DNA from: Amycolatopsis sp. CA-126428 | Lineage (GTDB): Bacteria > Actinomycetota > Actinomycetes > Mycobacteriales > Pseudonocardiaceae | NCBI RefSeq assembly: GCF_002904335.1 | Contig: NZ_PPHF01000136.1 | Span: 1 to 64,000, forward strand | DNA length: 64,000 nt | Direction: 5' to 3' | Shown: positions 50,079-58,773 of the stretch, one piece after another | Position numbering within the stretch: position 1 is the stretch's first letter | Layout of the letters: every line of letters begins with the position of its first letter | Notes under the pieces: model-generated | What the model was told of the DNA's origin: nothing | Database searches by the model: none | What the model saw: only the letters and a program-made list of their open reading frames with translations | Translations under genes and position numbers: made by a program

Positions 50079-51583
50079 GCCCGGTCAGTCGCGCCCGCAA
50101 GAGGCAGCCGCAGCCCGTCACGCACAGCGTGACCGGCCTGTTCAAGGACGTCCTGAACGACTTCTCGGCGCTGGGCGCCGACCCCGCGCCTGCCGACGTC
50201 GAGCTGCTCGCCTCCGAGGTGCTCGGCCAGTTCCACGACGTGCCCGTCGAGGACGGCGAAGAGCCGCTCGGCCTGGAGCTCATCGCCTTCGCGCAGCGCA
50301 AGATCACCCCGGGTGCCGCCGCGCTGCTGGCCGCGCTGAAGGTCGTCGCCGAGACCGACGTCGAGCGCAAGGCCGCCGACGCCGGGCTGCAGGTCGTCCT
50401 CGGCCGCGGCATCCCCGCGCCGACCTGGGCCGGCGAGCTGGGCCGCGTCACCGCCGGCGAGTGCTGGCGGACCGGGGACGTCTACGGCGACGAGTCGTCC
50501 CTGCTCTGCGTCTTCTCCCACGGCGACCAGGCGTACGGCCTGCTCGCGCTGCTCGACTTCACCGAGGGCGGCCGGGTGCGGGACCTCGTCGTGATCGACG
50601 GGCCGGCCGAGGTCATCGCCGAGATGCGGGAGCAGTCCGACGCCGACCCGGAACTGGTCCTTTTCGAGGCGGTCGACCCCGCCGAGGCCCACCGCCTGAT
50701 CGCGGACGGCCTCGCCGCCACCGACCACCTCGACGAGGCCGACGTCAGCGAGGACTACGCGCGTTTCCACGCGGTCGCGCTGACCTGGTGCCGTGCGCTG
50801 CCGGAGCCCGCGCTGGTGCCCGAGGTGGCCGAGTGGTCCGCCACCGAGCGCGCCGCCGTCGTCGAGCAGTTCGTCGCGGCGAGCGGGGAGGACGCCGACG
50901 CCGCCCGCGCGATCGGCGCCCTGCTGCTCGAACACGGCCTGCGCACCGACCCGGGCAACCCGCTGCGCGTCGGGCCGGAGAAGATCGCGCGGTTCCTCGA
51001 GGGCCTGCTGGGCGAGGAGTACGACCTCGACGCCGACCACGAAGACGCCGTCGAGCCGGTCGTGCTGGCCTGGGTGCAGTGGGCGGGCGAGCGGGCGCAC
51101 CTGACCGAGACCGCGATCGCCGCCCTCGACGAAGCCGTCGCCGACTACCTCAGCGAGTACGGCGACGAGGACGACTCACCGCTGGAGCGCTACTTCGCCG
51201 GCACCGACGAGCTGTCGCCGACCGAACTGGCCGACGCGCTGGAGCGCCGGATGTTCGCCGTGCCGTCGCTGACCACGGAAATCGACGAGGAAGAGGTCGA
51301 CCTCGACCCGACCGACCCCGACCAGCGCCGCGCCCTCGTCATCGCCGAGGCCGACGAGGACGAGGAAGAGCAGCGGCTGATCCTGCGCGCGACGATCGTC
51401 GACCAGCTGTGGGACAACGAGCCCGCCGAGGTCTGGCCGGCCGTCGAGCGCCTCAAGGAGGGCGAACTCGACCGCGACGAGATCTTCGAGCAGCTGATCG
51501 ACGCACTGGAAAACAGCCTGCTGGACGGGGAAAACCTCGAATACGACGAGGACGCGTACCTGGCGGCGCTGGCCGAGCTCTGA
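50075..51583 (+). CDS. Acidic uncharacterised protein, 502 residues
   Basis: I do not recognise a domain. The first 25 residues are basic (SRARKRQPQ), and the body is strongly acidic and helical, with clusters such as DEEEVDLDPTDPDQ and ADEDEEEQ near residues 405-435. No signal peptide, membrane helix or catalytic motif is seen. A conserved block WRTGDVYGDESSLLCVFSHG (about residues 130-150) could be a beta core. It is preceded by a structured leader and a possible tiny upstream ORF. It follows the helical-repeat gene in the same direction and may share its operon. Confidence 0.6.
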   Translation: MSPVSRARKRQPQPVTHSVTGLFKDVLNDFSALGADPAPADVELLASEVLGQFHDVPVEDGEEPLGLELIAFAQRKITPGAAALLAALKVVAETDVERKAADAGLQVVLGRGIPAPTWAGELGRVTAGECWRTGDVYGDESSLLCVFSHGDQAYGLLALLDFTEGGRVRDLVVIDGPAEVIAEMREQSDADPELVLFEAVDPAEAHRLIADGLAATDHLDEADVSEDYARFHAVALTWCRALPEPALVPEVAEWSATERAAVVEQFVAASGEDADAARAIGALLLEHGLRTDPGNPLRVGPEKIARFLEGLLGEEYDLDADHEDAVEPVVLAWVQWAGERAHLTETAIAALDEAVADYLSEYGDEDDSPLERYFAGTDELSPTELADALERRMFAVPSLTTEIDEEEVDLDPTDPDQRRALVIAEADEDEEEQRLILRATIVDQLWDNEPAEVWPAVERLKEGELDRDEIFEQLIDALENSLLDGENLEYDEDAYLAALAEL

Positions 51584-51586
51584 CGC

Positions 51587-51742
51587 CTAGGGGAGGGGTC
51601 CCGCGGGTTCGACGGGCTTCGCTTTGCGGCGGCGCTCCTGCAGCCGGTCGTCGAAGTCGACGACGAACGTTCCGGCGGCCATCGCGATCAGCAAGGCCAG
51701 ACCGAGCACCGCACCGACCCACGTGAGGATCATCGTGAACAT
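51587..51742 (-). CDS. 51-residue single-helix membrane protein
   Basis: A small gene below the usual length cutoff. MFTMILTWVGAVLGLALLIA starts a single membrane helix (about residues 3-24), followed by a basic, helical tail (RLQERRRK) and a Pro-rich end. ATG 51742 has a strong GGGGAGGAGG Shine-Dalgarno about 6 nt away, and codon use is typical for this genome. The stop lies 4 bases from the stop of the acidic gene, end to end. Function unknown. Confidence 0.65.
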   Translation of the reverse strand: MFTMILTWVGAVLGLALLIAMAAGTFVVDFDDRLQERRRKAKPVEPAGPLP

Positions 51743-51969
51743 CGTGGGCCTCCTCCCCAGCTCAGAGCCGTTTTCCTGACTTCTTCAGGGTCGCTTTCCC
51801 CAGCGGCCGGGGGTATCGGCCAACCGGTTACGGCTGAACGGCGCACCTCGGCCGATCGGCCGGATTCCGGCGCGGAGAGTCGCGAATCGGCAACGATTCG
51901 TGGCCGCGCATTCGCTCAGCGTGCGAATGCGCGGCATGTGGGTGACAGGCCGCGTGACCAGCCCGCCAA
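51743..51969. other. Intergenic stretch without a gene
   Basis: About 227 bases between the 51-residue membrane protein and the coaA terminator palindrome. Apart from the membrane protein's Shine-Dalgarno at the left edge I find no ORF, RNA or convincing promoter. Confidence 0.5.
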
Positions 51970-52019
51970 CGCTCGTGAGTGGTAAGGCGGGTTCTAACCC
52001 GCCTTACCACTCACGAGCG
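51970..52019. terminator. 24-bp perfect inverted repeat downstream of coaA
   Basis: The left arm 51970-51993 (starting CGCTCGTGAGTGG) is the exact reverse complement of 51996-52019, with only CT between. It ends 2 bases before the coaA stop and should fold into a very long hairpin in the coaA transcript. Palindromes of this kind recur at gene ends in Amycolatopsis-like genomes, by memory. Confidence 0.8.
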
Positions 52020-52021
52020 GG

Positions 52022-52954
52022 TCAGAGCTTGCGCAGGCGGACCCGGTTGATGGCGTGGTCGCAGTCCTTGCGCAGCACCAGCGTCGCCCGCGGCCGGGTC
52101 GGCTTGATGTTCTCCATCAGGTTCGGCTCGTTGATCGAGTGCCACAGGTGCCGCGCCTCGGCGCGGGCCTCGTCGTCGGGCAGGCCGGCGAAGTGGTGGA
52201 AGTGCGACGCCGGGTCCGCGAACGCCGTGTGCCGCAGTTCGAGGAACCGCTCGACGTACCAGCGCTGGATGTCGTCGGTGTGCGCGTCGACGTAGATCGA
52301 GAAGTCGAAGAGGTCGGACACCATCAGCCGCGGCCCCGGCTGCAGCACGTTCAGGCCCTCGACGATGAGGATGTCCGGCTGCTGCACCACCTGCTCCTGG
52401 CCGGGCAGGATGTCGTAGGCCAGGTGCGAGTACACCGGCGCGGCGACGCGCTCGGCGCCCGACTTGACCTCCGTGACGAACCGCAGCAGCGCGCGGCGGT
52501 CGTAGCTTTCCGGGAAGCCCTTGCGGTGCATGATCCCGCGCCGCATCAGCTCGGCTCGCGGGTACAGGAAGCCGTCGGTGGTGACCAGGTCGACGCGGGG
52601 GTGGTCCGGCCAGCGGGCGAGCAGCGTGCGCAGGATGCGGGCGGTGGTCGACTTGCCGACCGCCACGCTCCCGGCGATGCCGATCACGAACGGGACCTTC
52701 GTGCCGCGGGAGTCGTCACCGAGGAACGTCGTCGTCGCTTCGTAGAGCCGCTGGCGGGCGGCGACCTGCAGGTTGATCAGGCGGGACAGCGGGAGGTAGA
52801 CGTCGGCCACCTCGGCCAGGTCGACCTGCTCGCCGAGGCCGCGCAGCCGCAGCAGCTCGGCCGCGGTCAGCGGCAGCGGAGTCGAACTCCGCAGTTCTTT
52901 CCATTGTTCCCGGTGCAGCTCGACATACGGGCTGAGTTCGCGGACCCGGGTCAT
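52022..52954 (-). CDS. coaA: Pantothenate kinase, type I
   Basis: The 310-residue enzyme phosphorylates pantothenate, the first step of coenzyme A synthesis. The P-loop is GSVAVGKST (about residues 95-103), with TTDGFLYPRAELMRRG (substrate loop), FPESYDRRALLRF and the C-terminal NLMENIKPTR. The length is standard for CoaA. ATG 52954 follows GGAGGAG. It is a core gene, alone on its strand. Confidence 0.95.
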   Translation of the reverse strand: MTRVRELSPYVELHREQWKELRSSTPLPLTAAELLRLRGLGEQVDLAEVADVYLPLSRLINLQVAARQRLYEATTTFLGDDSRGTKVPFVIGIAGSVAVGKSTTARILRTLLARWPDHPRVDLVTTDGFLYPRAELMRRGIMHRKGFPESYDRRALLRFVTEVKSGAERVAAPVYSHLAYDILPGQEQVVQQPDILIVEGLNVLQPGPRLMVSDLFDFSIYVDAHTDDIQRWYVERFLELRHTAFADPASHFHHFAGLPDDEARAEARHLWHSINEPNLMENIKPTRPRATLVLRKDCDHAINRVRLRKL

Positions 52955-53070
52955 CGCACACTCCTCCGGCCGTCGCCTGCACTGGCGGACGTTTTTACCT
53001 GCTCGATCAACGGTAGGGCTTACGGCCGGTTAAAGCGCTGTGACGTAGTCCACCCCCCAACAGGGGTTGA

Positions 53071-53691
53071 TCACCGAGCGTCACGATTTCCGAAGACTTC
53101 GTCCCAGGCCGCGGCGACCTGCCGGGCGCAGGTCGGGGCGGCCACGCCGCCGACGCCGGTGCCGAGGCCCGGCATCGCGATCGTCTGGACGAACTCCCGC
53201 ACCGGGCCGTGGTCGAGCTCGCCGTCGCGCCACGTCAGGAACACCGCGCGGGCGGCGAGGTACGGGTGGACGGTGTCGGCGGGCAGCAGTTCGCCGGGCT
53301 CCCGCATGGTCGGCGCGCTGATCAACCACGCCGGCTCGGCTTCGCCGGTCGGCACCACCACGGCGTCGCCGATCGGCAGCTCACCGCCGTGGAAGGCCAG
53401 GACGGCGCTGCGGACGCTCTGCTCCACGCCCGGGAACGCCCGCGCGTAGACGGCGTCGATGCCGCCGCGCATCCAGCCGTAGGAGTTGGCCGGGCTGACC
53501 ACGGCCTGGGCGACGACGTCGAGCACCGACCCGCGGTGCACCCGGACCCGGCCGGCCAGTTTCTGCGCGGCGGCGGTCCAGGCATCGGCGAGTGGTTCCT
53601 CGACAGCGCACAGCACCAGCTCCGGTGCGCGAGGGGCGAGCGGCGGCTTGGCGCCCTCACGTCCGGCGTGCGTGCCGGATTCGGCGGTCAC
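53071..53691 (-). CDS. Stand-alone macro-domain protein
   Basis: The 206-residue protein is one macro domain. VVSPANSYGWMRGGIDAVYA, GDAVVVPTGEA, LISAPTMR and MPGLGTGVGGV match the ADP-ribose-binding loops. Macro domains bind or remove ADP-ribose from proteins, RNA or metabolites; the Asn of PANSYG is in the usual active-site place. No ADP-ribosyltransferase is nearby. GTG 53691 is chosen; the frame stays open upstream to 53805 but that part is not conserved-looking. Confidence 0.82.
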   Translation of the reverse strand: MTAESGTHAGREGAKPPLAPRAPELVLCAVEEPLADAWTAAAQKLAGRVRVHRGSVLDVVAQAVVSPANSYGWMRGGIDAVYARAFPGVEQSVRSAVLAFHGGELPIGDAVVVPTGEAEPAWLISAPTMREPGELLPADTVHPYLAARAVFLTWRDGELDHGPVREFVQTIAMPGLGTGVGGVAAPTCARQVAAAWDEVFGNRDAR

Positions 53692-53776
53692 GCCCTCAGC
53701 ATCGCAAAAAAAGCCACCCGGCGTAACCGGTTCCCGTACCGGCTGTCCGAGTGAATGTCGCCACGGCCAGGCCCCG

Positions 53777-53782
53777 TAGCCT
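53777..53782 (+). promoter_or_regulatory. -10 hexamer of pheA (leaderless)
   Basis: TAGCCT ends 7 nt before GTG 53790. No Shine-Dalgarno is present. Confidence 0.55.
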
Positions 53783-53789
53783 GGGTGCT

Positions 53790-54698
53790 GTGTCACGGAT
53801 CGCATACTTCGGCCCTCAGGGGACCTTCACCGAACAGGCCGCGCGGGTGCTCGCCGCCGGCGAAGAACTGATCCCGTTCGAGACCATCAGGCAGGCGATG
53901 ACGGCCGTCCGCGAGGGCGCGGCGGACGCCGCCTGCGTTCCCATCGAGAACTCCGTCGAAGGTGTGGTGCCCGCCACGCTCGACGGGCTCAGCGAGTCGG
54001 CGCCGCTGGTCGCCGTCGCCGAGACCATCCTCCCGATCCACTTCAGTGTGCTGACCCGGCCCGGCGGCGGGGAGATCCGCACCGTCGCCAGCCACCCGCA
54101 CGCGCTGGCCCAGGTCCGCGAGTGGCTGGAGGCGAACTTGCCGAACGCGAACGCGGTGGCGTCGTCGTCGACGTCCGCCGCCGCGGTCGGCGTGCTGGAC
54201 GGCGACTTCGACGCGGCGGTCTGCGCCCCGGTCGCGGTCGAGCACTACGCCCTCGACGTGCTGGCCACCAAGGTCGCCGACGTCACCGACGCGGCCACGC
54301 GGTTCCTGCTGGTCCGCCGGCCGGGCGAGCTGCCGGAGCGGACGGGCGCGGACCGGACGTCCGTGGTCGCCGCGGCCGCGAACCGCACCGGCACGCTCGC
54401 CGAGCTGCTCACCGAGCTGGCCAGCCGGGGCATCAACCTGACCCGGCTCGACGCCCGGCCGACGCGCAGCAACTTCGGCGAGTACCGCTTCTTCATCGAC
54501 TTCGAGGGCCACGTGGCCGAGCCCCGGGTCCTCGACGCGCTGACGGCGTTGCGCCGGCACTGCCGCAACCTGCGGTTCCTCGGCTCGCACCCGCGTGCCG
54601 ACGGCGTTGCCACCACCATCGAGGCGGGTTTCGGCAACGACGACTTCGTCGAAGCGGCCGCGTGGGCCGACGCCGTCCGCAAGGGGGCCCACGCGTGA
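53790..54698 (+). CDS. pheA: Prephenate dehydratase
   Basis: The 302-residue enzyme makes phenylpyruvate from prephenate. The catalytic domain is about 1-185 (FGPQGTFTEQAA, CVPIENSVEGVV, DAATRFLLV with the conserved Thr-Arg-Phe) and the ACT regulatory domain about 195-285 (NRTGTLAELLTELASRGINLTRLDARPTR), where phenylalanine binds. It overlaps the downstream histidine phosphatase by 4 bases (GTGA). The same pair is found in mycobacteria. Confidence 0.95.
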   Translation: MSRIAYFGPQGTFTEQAARVLAAGEELIPFETIRQAMTAVREGAADAACVPIENSVEGVVPATLDGLSESAPLVAVAETILPIHFSVLTRPGGGEIRTVASHPHALAQVREWLEANLPNANAVASSSTSAAAVGVLDGDFDAAVCAPVAVEHYALDVLATKVADVTDAATRFLLVRRPGELPERTGADRTSVVAAAANRTGTLAELLTELASRGINLTRLDARPTRSNFGEYRFFIDFEGHVAEPRVLDALTALRRHCRNLRFLGSHPRADGVATTIEAGFGNDDFVEAAAWADAVRKGAHA

Positions 54699-55312
54699 GG
54701 CTGCTGCTCATCCGCCACGGGCAGACCGACGGGAACGTCCGCGGCGCGCTGGACACCGCCCTCCCCGGCCCGCCGCTGACCGAGCTCGGCCGGCGGCAGG
54801 CGGCCGACCTCGCGGTGCGGCTGTCGGAGGAACCGGTGGTCGCGGTGTACGCGTCCCAGGCGACGCGCGCCCAGCAGACGGCGGCGCCGCTGGCCGCGCG
54901 GCTCTCCCTGGACGTGCAGGTCGTCGACGGGGTGCACGAAGTCGTCGCGGGTGATCTCGAAGGGGCGACGGACCACGCGTCGATCCGGACGTACATGGAG
55001 ACGGTCCGGCGCTGGACGCTCGGCGAGCTGACGCCGTCGCTGCCCGGCGGCGAGAGCGGCACGAGCGTGCGCACCCGGATGCTGGACGCGGTCGGCCGGC
55101 TGCGCGCCAAGCACGAGCAGGCCGACCCGGACGGGGTGATCGCCCTGGTCAGCCACGGCGGCGCGATCCGGCTGGCCGCGGAGTGGCTGGCGCCGAACGT
55201 GCACGCGGACGTCGCCAACGCGGCGTTGATCCCGAACACCGGTCTCGTGGAGCTGGCGGCGCGGCCGGACGGCCAGTGGCGGTGCCTGACCTGGGTCGAC
55301 ACGCCGCTCTGA
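54695..55312 (+). CDS. Histidine phosphatase (phosphoglycerate mutase-like)
   Basis: The 205-residue protein starts LLLIRHGQTDGN, with the catalytic His in the RHG motif. The second His is in LVSHGGAIR, and the conserved Glu/Arg are in SQATRAQQTA. It belongs to the branch of phosphatases and non-glycolytic mutases; the substrate is not known. It is coupled to pheA by overlap, matching the Rv3837c-Rv3838c pair from memory. Confidence 0.9.
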   Translation: MRLLLIRHGQTDGNVRGALDTALPGPPLTELGRRQAADLAVRLSEEPVVAVYASQATRAQQTAAPLAARLSLDVQVVDGVHEVVAGDLEGATDHASIRTYMETVRRWTLGELTPSLPGGESGTSVRTRMLDAVGRLRAKHEQADPDGVIALVSHGGAIRLAAEWLAPNVHADVANAALIPNTGLVELAARPDGQWRCLTWVDTPL

Positions 55313-55435
55313 AGCCCCCGAACGTGTGATCCTGTCACGTTTAGAACACGTCCGGTGGGGAATTTACGAGAGCAGCCAACCCGCCCGCGACCCGGTACGT
55401 CTACCCAGTAGCACCACACCAGGGAGGCGATTGAC
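55313..55435. other. Leader of the DUF4232 lipoprotein gene
   Basis: Contains the inverted repeat AACGTG (55321-55326) and CACGTT (55336-55341), and a second ACACGT at 55346. These may be operator arms. No promoter hexamers are convincing. The GGGAGG Shine-Dalgarno is at about 55421. Confidence 0.4.
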
Positions 55436-56077
55436 ATGAAGCTTTCACGGTTGTTCCCGGTTGTCGCGGCTTCGGCGGGCGTCCTCGCGCTTTCCGCCTG
55501 CGGCGGTGGCGGCACCACGAACGCGGCGAGCAGCTCGACGCCGTCGACCTCGGCGTCGCCGACCGCCACCACGACGGTCACCACCGCCACGTCGAGCCCC
55601 ACCCCCACCTCGACGCCGGTCGCGCCCCCGCCCGCCGCCCAGCCCGCCGACAGCGGGCTGTGCCGGTCCGGGGACGTCAAGCTCTCGCTCGGCCAGGGCG
55701 ACTCGGGCGCCGGCTCGACGTACCGGCCGCTGCTCATCACGAACTCCAGCTCGAAGCCGTGCACCATCCAGGGCTTCCCCGGCGTGTCCTATGTGGCCGG
55801 TGCGGACGGGCACCAGGTCGGCAAGGACGCCTTCCGCGACGGCACCAAGGGCAACGCCGTCAAGCTGAACCCGGGCCAGGCGGCGGCGGCCGACATCCAG
55901 TTCGTCAACGTGCGCAACTTCGACCCGGGCACCTGCCAGCCGACGCCGGTCAAGGGCCTGCGCATCTACCTGCCGCAGGAGACCGCGTCGAACTTCGTGC
56001 CGGACGACGGCACCGGCTGCGCCAGCACGAAGATCCCGGGCAACCAGCTCGCGGTGAAGACGGTCCACCCCGCCTAA
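55436..56077 (+). CDS. DUF4232 lipoprotein
   Basis: A lipoprotein signal peptide with lipobox LSAC (Cys about residue 22) is followed by a Ser/Thr/Pro-rich linker (about 25-70) and a beta-sandwich DUF4232 domain (about 75-210; SKPCTIQGFPGVSYV). It should be anchored outside the membrane. ATG 55436 follows AGGGAGG. The function is unknown. It overlaps the convergent membrane protein by 4 bases. Confidence 0.85.
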   Translation: MKLSRLFPVVAASAGVLALSACGGGGTTNAASSSTPSTSASPTATTTVTTATSSPTPTSTPVAPPPAAQPADSGLCRSGDVKLSLGQGDSGAGSTYRPLLITNSSSKPCTIQGFPGVSYVAGADGHQVGKDAFRDGTKGNAVKLNPGQAAAADIQFVNVRNFDPGTCQPTPVKGLRIYLPQETASNFVPDDGTGCASTKIPGNQLAVKTVHPA

Positions 56078-56556
56078 ATCCGGCCACAGATCTCCTTGGC
56101 CTCGGTCAGGTGCCGCTGGCCGGAGATGTCGTTGAAGTGCAGGCTCAGCACCATCCGGCTGACGCCGTCGATGTGGTCGGCCAGCGGCTGGTAGTTGGCG
56201 TTCACCTGGGCGGCGGCCGCGGCCAGCTCGCGCGCCGCCATCATCCGGTGCAGCCGCTCCGAGCTGAGCCCGGGCGTGAGCGACGGCTGCGCGTCCCGGC
56301 TCGTGTCGGGCAGCTCGCCCACGCGGTCGAGCGCCTGGCACGCCGCGACGGCGTCTTCGAGCGCGCCGGCGTGCACTCCGGACAGTCCCCACAGGAGCCC
56401 GAGCACGCTGCCGCCCAGCACGAACCCGGCCACCGCGCACACCACGAGCAACCGGCGTGACGGCGGGGGCGAGGTGGACTCGGACTCGGGCTCGGCCGGA
56501 GACTCGTCGAAGTCGGGATCGGCGTCGGTGCCGGTCCCCGGGTCCACGGTGCGCAT
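56074..56556 (-). CDS. Small single-helix membrane protein
   Basis: I do not recognise this 160-residue protein. An acidic N-terminus (about 1-33) precedes one helix (about 35-57) and a helical extracellular domain of about 100 residues with two Cys (CQALD and EICGRI), likely a disulfide. ATG 56556 follows GAGGAGG. It is unique to this stretch and sits between the pheA pair and the metallopeptidase. Confidence 0.65.
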   Translation of the reverse strand: MRTVDPGTGTDADPDFDESPAEPESESTSPPPSRRLLVVCAVAGFVLGGSVLGLLWGLSGVHAGALEDAVAACQALDRVGELPDTSRDAQPSLTPGLSSERLHRMMAARELAAAAAQVNANYQPLADHIDGVSRMVLSLHFNDISGQRHLTEAKEICGRI

Positions 56557-56688
56557 GACTGCCTCCTCACCACCTGGGTGAGGAGCTATTTCAGCTCACA
56601 ATCCCGGATCGTGGTGGGTCGGCGCCGCGGCTGAGTCCGATTCGTCACCGAGCAGGCCGGGACCCGATCGTGGTCACGGGGGTTGCCA

Positions 56689-57039
56689 CTAGCCCCAGCC
56701 GAGCTCGTGCAGCCGGGCGTCGTCGATGCCGAAGTGGTGCCCCAGCTCGTGCACGACGGTGATCAGGACTTCCTCGACGACCTCGTCCTCGTCCTCGCAC
56801 ATGGCCAGGATCGGCTGCCGGTAGATCGAGATCCGGTCGGGCAGCACCCCGCCGTACGACGACGTCCGCTCGGTCAGCGCGATCCCGTGGTAAAGCCCCA
56901 GGATGTCCGGTGCTTCGTCGTTGAACTCCTCGACGAGCACGACGACGTTGTCCATCGCGCGCGCGAACTCGGGTGGCACCTCGTCCAGGGCCTCGGAGAC
57001 CAGCTCTTCGAACCGCTCCCGGCTCATCTCGACGGGCAT
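56689..57039 (-). CDS. Zincin-like metallopeptidase (Rv3836-like)
   Basis: The 116-residue protein has the zinc motif HELGHHFGID (about residues 97-106) and a short family N-terminus (SRERFEELVSEALDEVP), a minimal zincin-type fold. It is probably cytosolic, function unknown. ATG 57039 overlaps the septum-formation stop by one base (TGATG); ATG 57027 is also possible. This two-gene unit matches Rv3835-Rv3836 from memory. Confidence 0.82.
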   Translation of the reverse strand: MPVEMSRERFEELVSEALDEVPPEFARAMDNVVVLVEEFNDEAPDILGLYHGIALTERTSSYGGVLPDRISIYRQPILAMCEDEDEVVEEVLITVVHELGHHFGIDDARLHELGWG

Positions 57040-58067
57040 CAGCCGCCCTGTTTCGCCGTCGACGGCGCGGGATTCGGCGTGGCCGCGCCACCGCCGCCGT
57101 CCGATGGCGGGCCGCCGTCCTGGGGCTGGCCGCCGTCCGGGCCCGCCGGGGCGGCCTTGACGCTGCCGGTCACCGCCTGCAGGCCGCTCTTGTCCGGCAG
57201 CACCGAGGCCACCTTGCAGTTGACCTTGGTCGAGCCGGTGTCCCAGCTCTCCTGCTCCCGCAGGTCCCAGGTCAGGATCACCTTCTTCGCCTCGAGGTCG
57301 GCGCCGCCGGTGTAGTCGCCCGCCGCCTTGTTGCACTCGGTGTCGAGCCAGGCCTTCTGGTTGTCCTGGGAGGGGTAGCCCTCCTTGAAGTTCGTCTTGA
57401 GGTCGAGGGTCGCGACGATCTCGTACGAGTGCTGCTTCGTGCAGTCGATCGGATCGCCGACGCCCTTGCCGCGCAGCGCCAGGCAGGTGCCCGGCTCGAA
57501 GACCAGCGACTGGTCCTGGTCCTTGGCCGGCCCGGTCGTCGGCAGCAGCTTGCCGCCGGGGCCCGCCCACTGCAGGCCGCACCGCAGCTGGCGGTCGCCG
57601 TCCTCCCACTGTGACGGCGTCGGGCGGAGCAGATTCGTCGTGAGCTTGCCGTACGGGTCGAGCTTGTGCCCGAGGTACGGCTTCACGTCCGCGGTGCACT
57701 TCTGCTGCGCGATCTGCTGCCACTGGTCCAGCGACGGGACGGGCGCGCCCTCCGGGTACTGGGCGCCGATGTCCACGAGCGTGGTCACCTCGAACAGGTG
57801 CGGCTGGGTGCAGGCCACCTTGCGCGCGTCGCTGGCGTCCGGGTTGTCCCAGGTCAGGCAGCTGCCGGGCGGGGAGTGGAACGCCTCCTGAGCCGCCGCC
57901 GACAGCTTGCCCGCGCCGCCGCCGGAACCGCCGACGATGCCGTCGCTCCACGAGAACACGACGCTGAGCGCGAGCGCGATGAGCGCGCCCGCGAAGATCC
58001 CGCCCATCACGACGCGAGTGCGTAACGTCTGAGGGGCGGTGGGGAACCGATCGGCACTGGGAGACAT
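57039..58067 (-). CDS. Septum-formation-family membrane protein (Rv3835-like)
   Basis: After one membrane helix (about 20-42), two copies of a Cys-containing domain follow (about 65-165 and 170-285; each has a GSCL/GTCL...C.QPH/C.KQH pattern), then a Gly/Pro-rich tail. The domain is the actinobacterial septum-formation repeat. It probably acts outside the membrane at the division site; direct evidence in the sequence is lacking. It is co-translated with the metallopeptidase. Confidence 0.85.
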   Translation of the reverse strand: MSPSADRFPTAPQTLRTRVVMGGIFAGALIALALSVVFSWSDGIVGGSGGGAGKLSAAAQEAFHSPPGSCLTWDNPDASDARKVACTQPHLFEVTTLVDIGAQYPEGAPVPSLDQWQQIAQQKCTADVKPYLGHKLDPYGKLTTNLLRPTPSQWEDGDRQLRCGLQWAGPGGKLLPTTGPAKDQDQSLVFEPGTCLALRGKGVGDPIDCTKQHSYEIVATLDLKTNFKEGYPSQDNQKAWLDTECNKAAGDYTGGADLEAKKVILTWDLREQESWDTGSTKVNCKVASVLPDKSGLQAVTGSVKAAPAGPDGGQPQDGGPPSDGGGGAATPNPAPSTAKQGG

Positions 58068-58161
58068 CGCAGTCCATGATGCCCGCGCCGCGCATGACGT
58101 GCGCGGTCCGGGTGGTTAGGGTGGTCACGGTTTCGCGGTGGCCGGTGATTACGGAGCGCAC

Positions 58162-58773
58162 ATGACGCAGGACAACAATACTGGGGACCAGCCGCCCCCC
58201 GAGCCGCCGAAGCGCGGCTCGATGAGGTTTCAGGACTCGAACACCCGTCCCAAAGAGCCCTCGCTCGCCGAGCAGCGGGCCCGCCAGCAGGCGCTGGTCC
58301 AGGAGGAGCGCGACGAGGAGCTGACCCGCCAGGCCGATGCCAAGGCGGCGACGCGGCGCAAGATCCTGATCGGCAGCGGCGTCACGGTCGGGCTCGTCGG
58401 CCTGGTCGCGACGTTCTACACCGTCGCGAAGCCGCAGGGCGAGGTCACCGCCGTCTGCACCGACAGCAGCGGCGTCGTCCAGAACGACGACAACTGCGAC
58501 GAGAACTACGTCACCAGCCACCACGGCTACTCCAGCGGCGGCTTCTGGTTCATCCCGATCGGTGGCGGTGGCTACCAGAGCTACCGGTACAACTACGGCG
58601 GCAGCGGCACGATCGGGCAGCCCGTCACCGGGGGGTCCTACGACCCGCCGTCGTCGCGGACCAGCGTGAACACGAAGTCCGGCAAGTCCGTCCAGCGCGG
58701 CGGCTTCGGCATCAGCGGCAAGAGCGGCAGCACCGGGGGCACCGGCGGCAGCGGCAAGAGCGGGGGATCGTAG
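58162..58773 (+). CDS. Glycine-rich membrane protein of the GspS-like trio
   Basis: The 203-residue protein has an acidic/basic N-terminus (about 1-65) predicted as coiled coil, one membrane helix (about 70-92), and an extracellular Gly/Ser/Tyr-rich part. The latter has CTDSSGVVQNDDNCDE (a Cys pair) and GGGYQSYRYNYGGSG. It occupies the place of YgiB/YjfM-type proteins beside a GspS-like ligase and a DUF350 protein in other bacteria. Membership of DUF1190 is not proven. ATG 58162 follows CGGAG. Confidence 0.65.
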   Translation: MTQDNNTGDQPPPEPPKRGSMRFQDSNTRPKEPSLAEQRARQQALVQEERDEELTRQADAKAATRRKILIGSGVTVGLVGLVATFYTVAKPQGEVTAVCTDSSGVVQNDDNCDENYVTSHHGYSSGGFWFIPIGGGGYQSYRYNYGGSGTIGQPVTGGSYDPPSSRTSVNTKSGKSVQRGGFGISGKSGSTGGTGGSGKSGGS

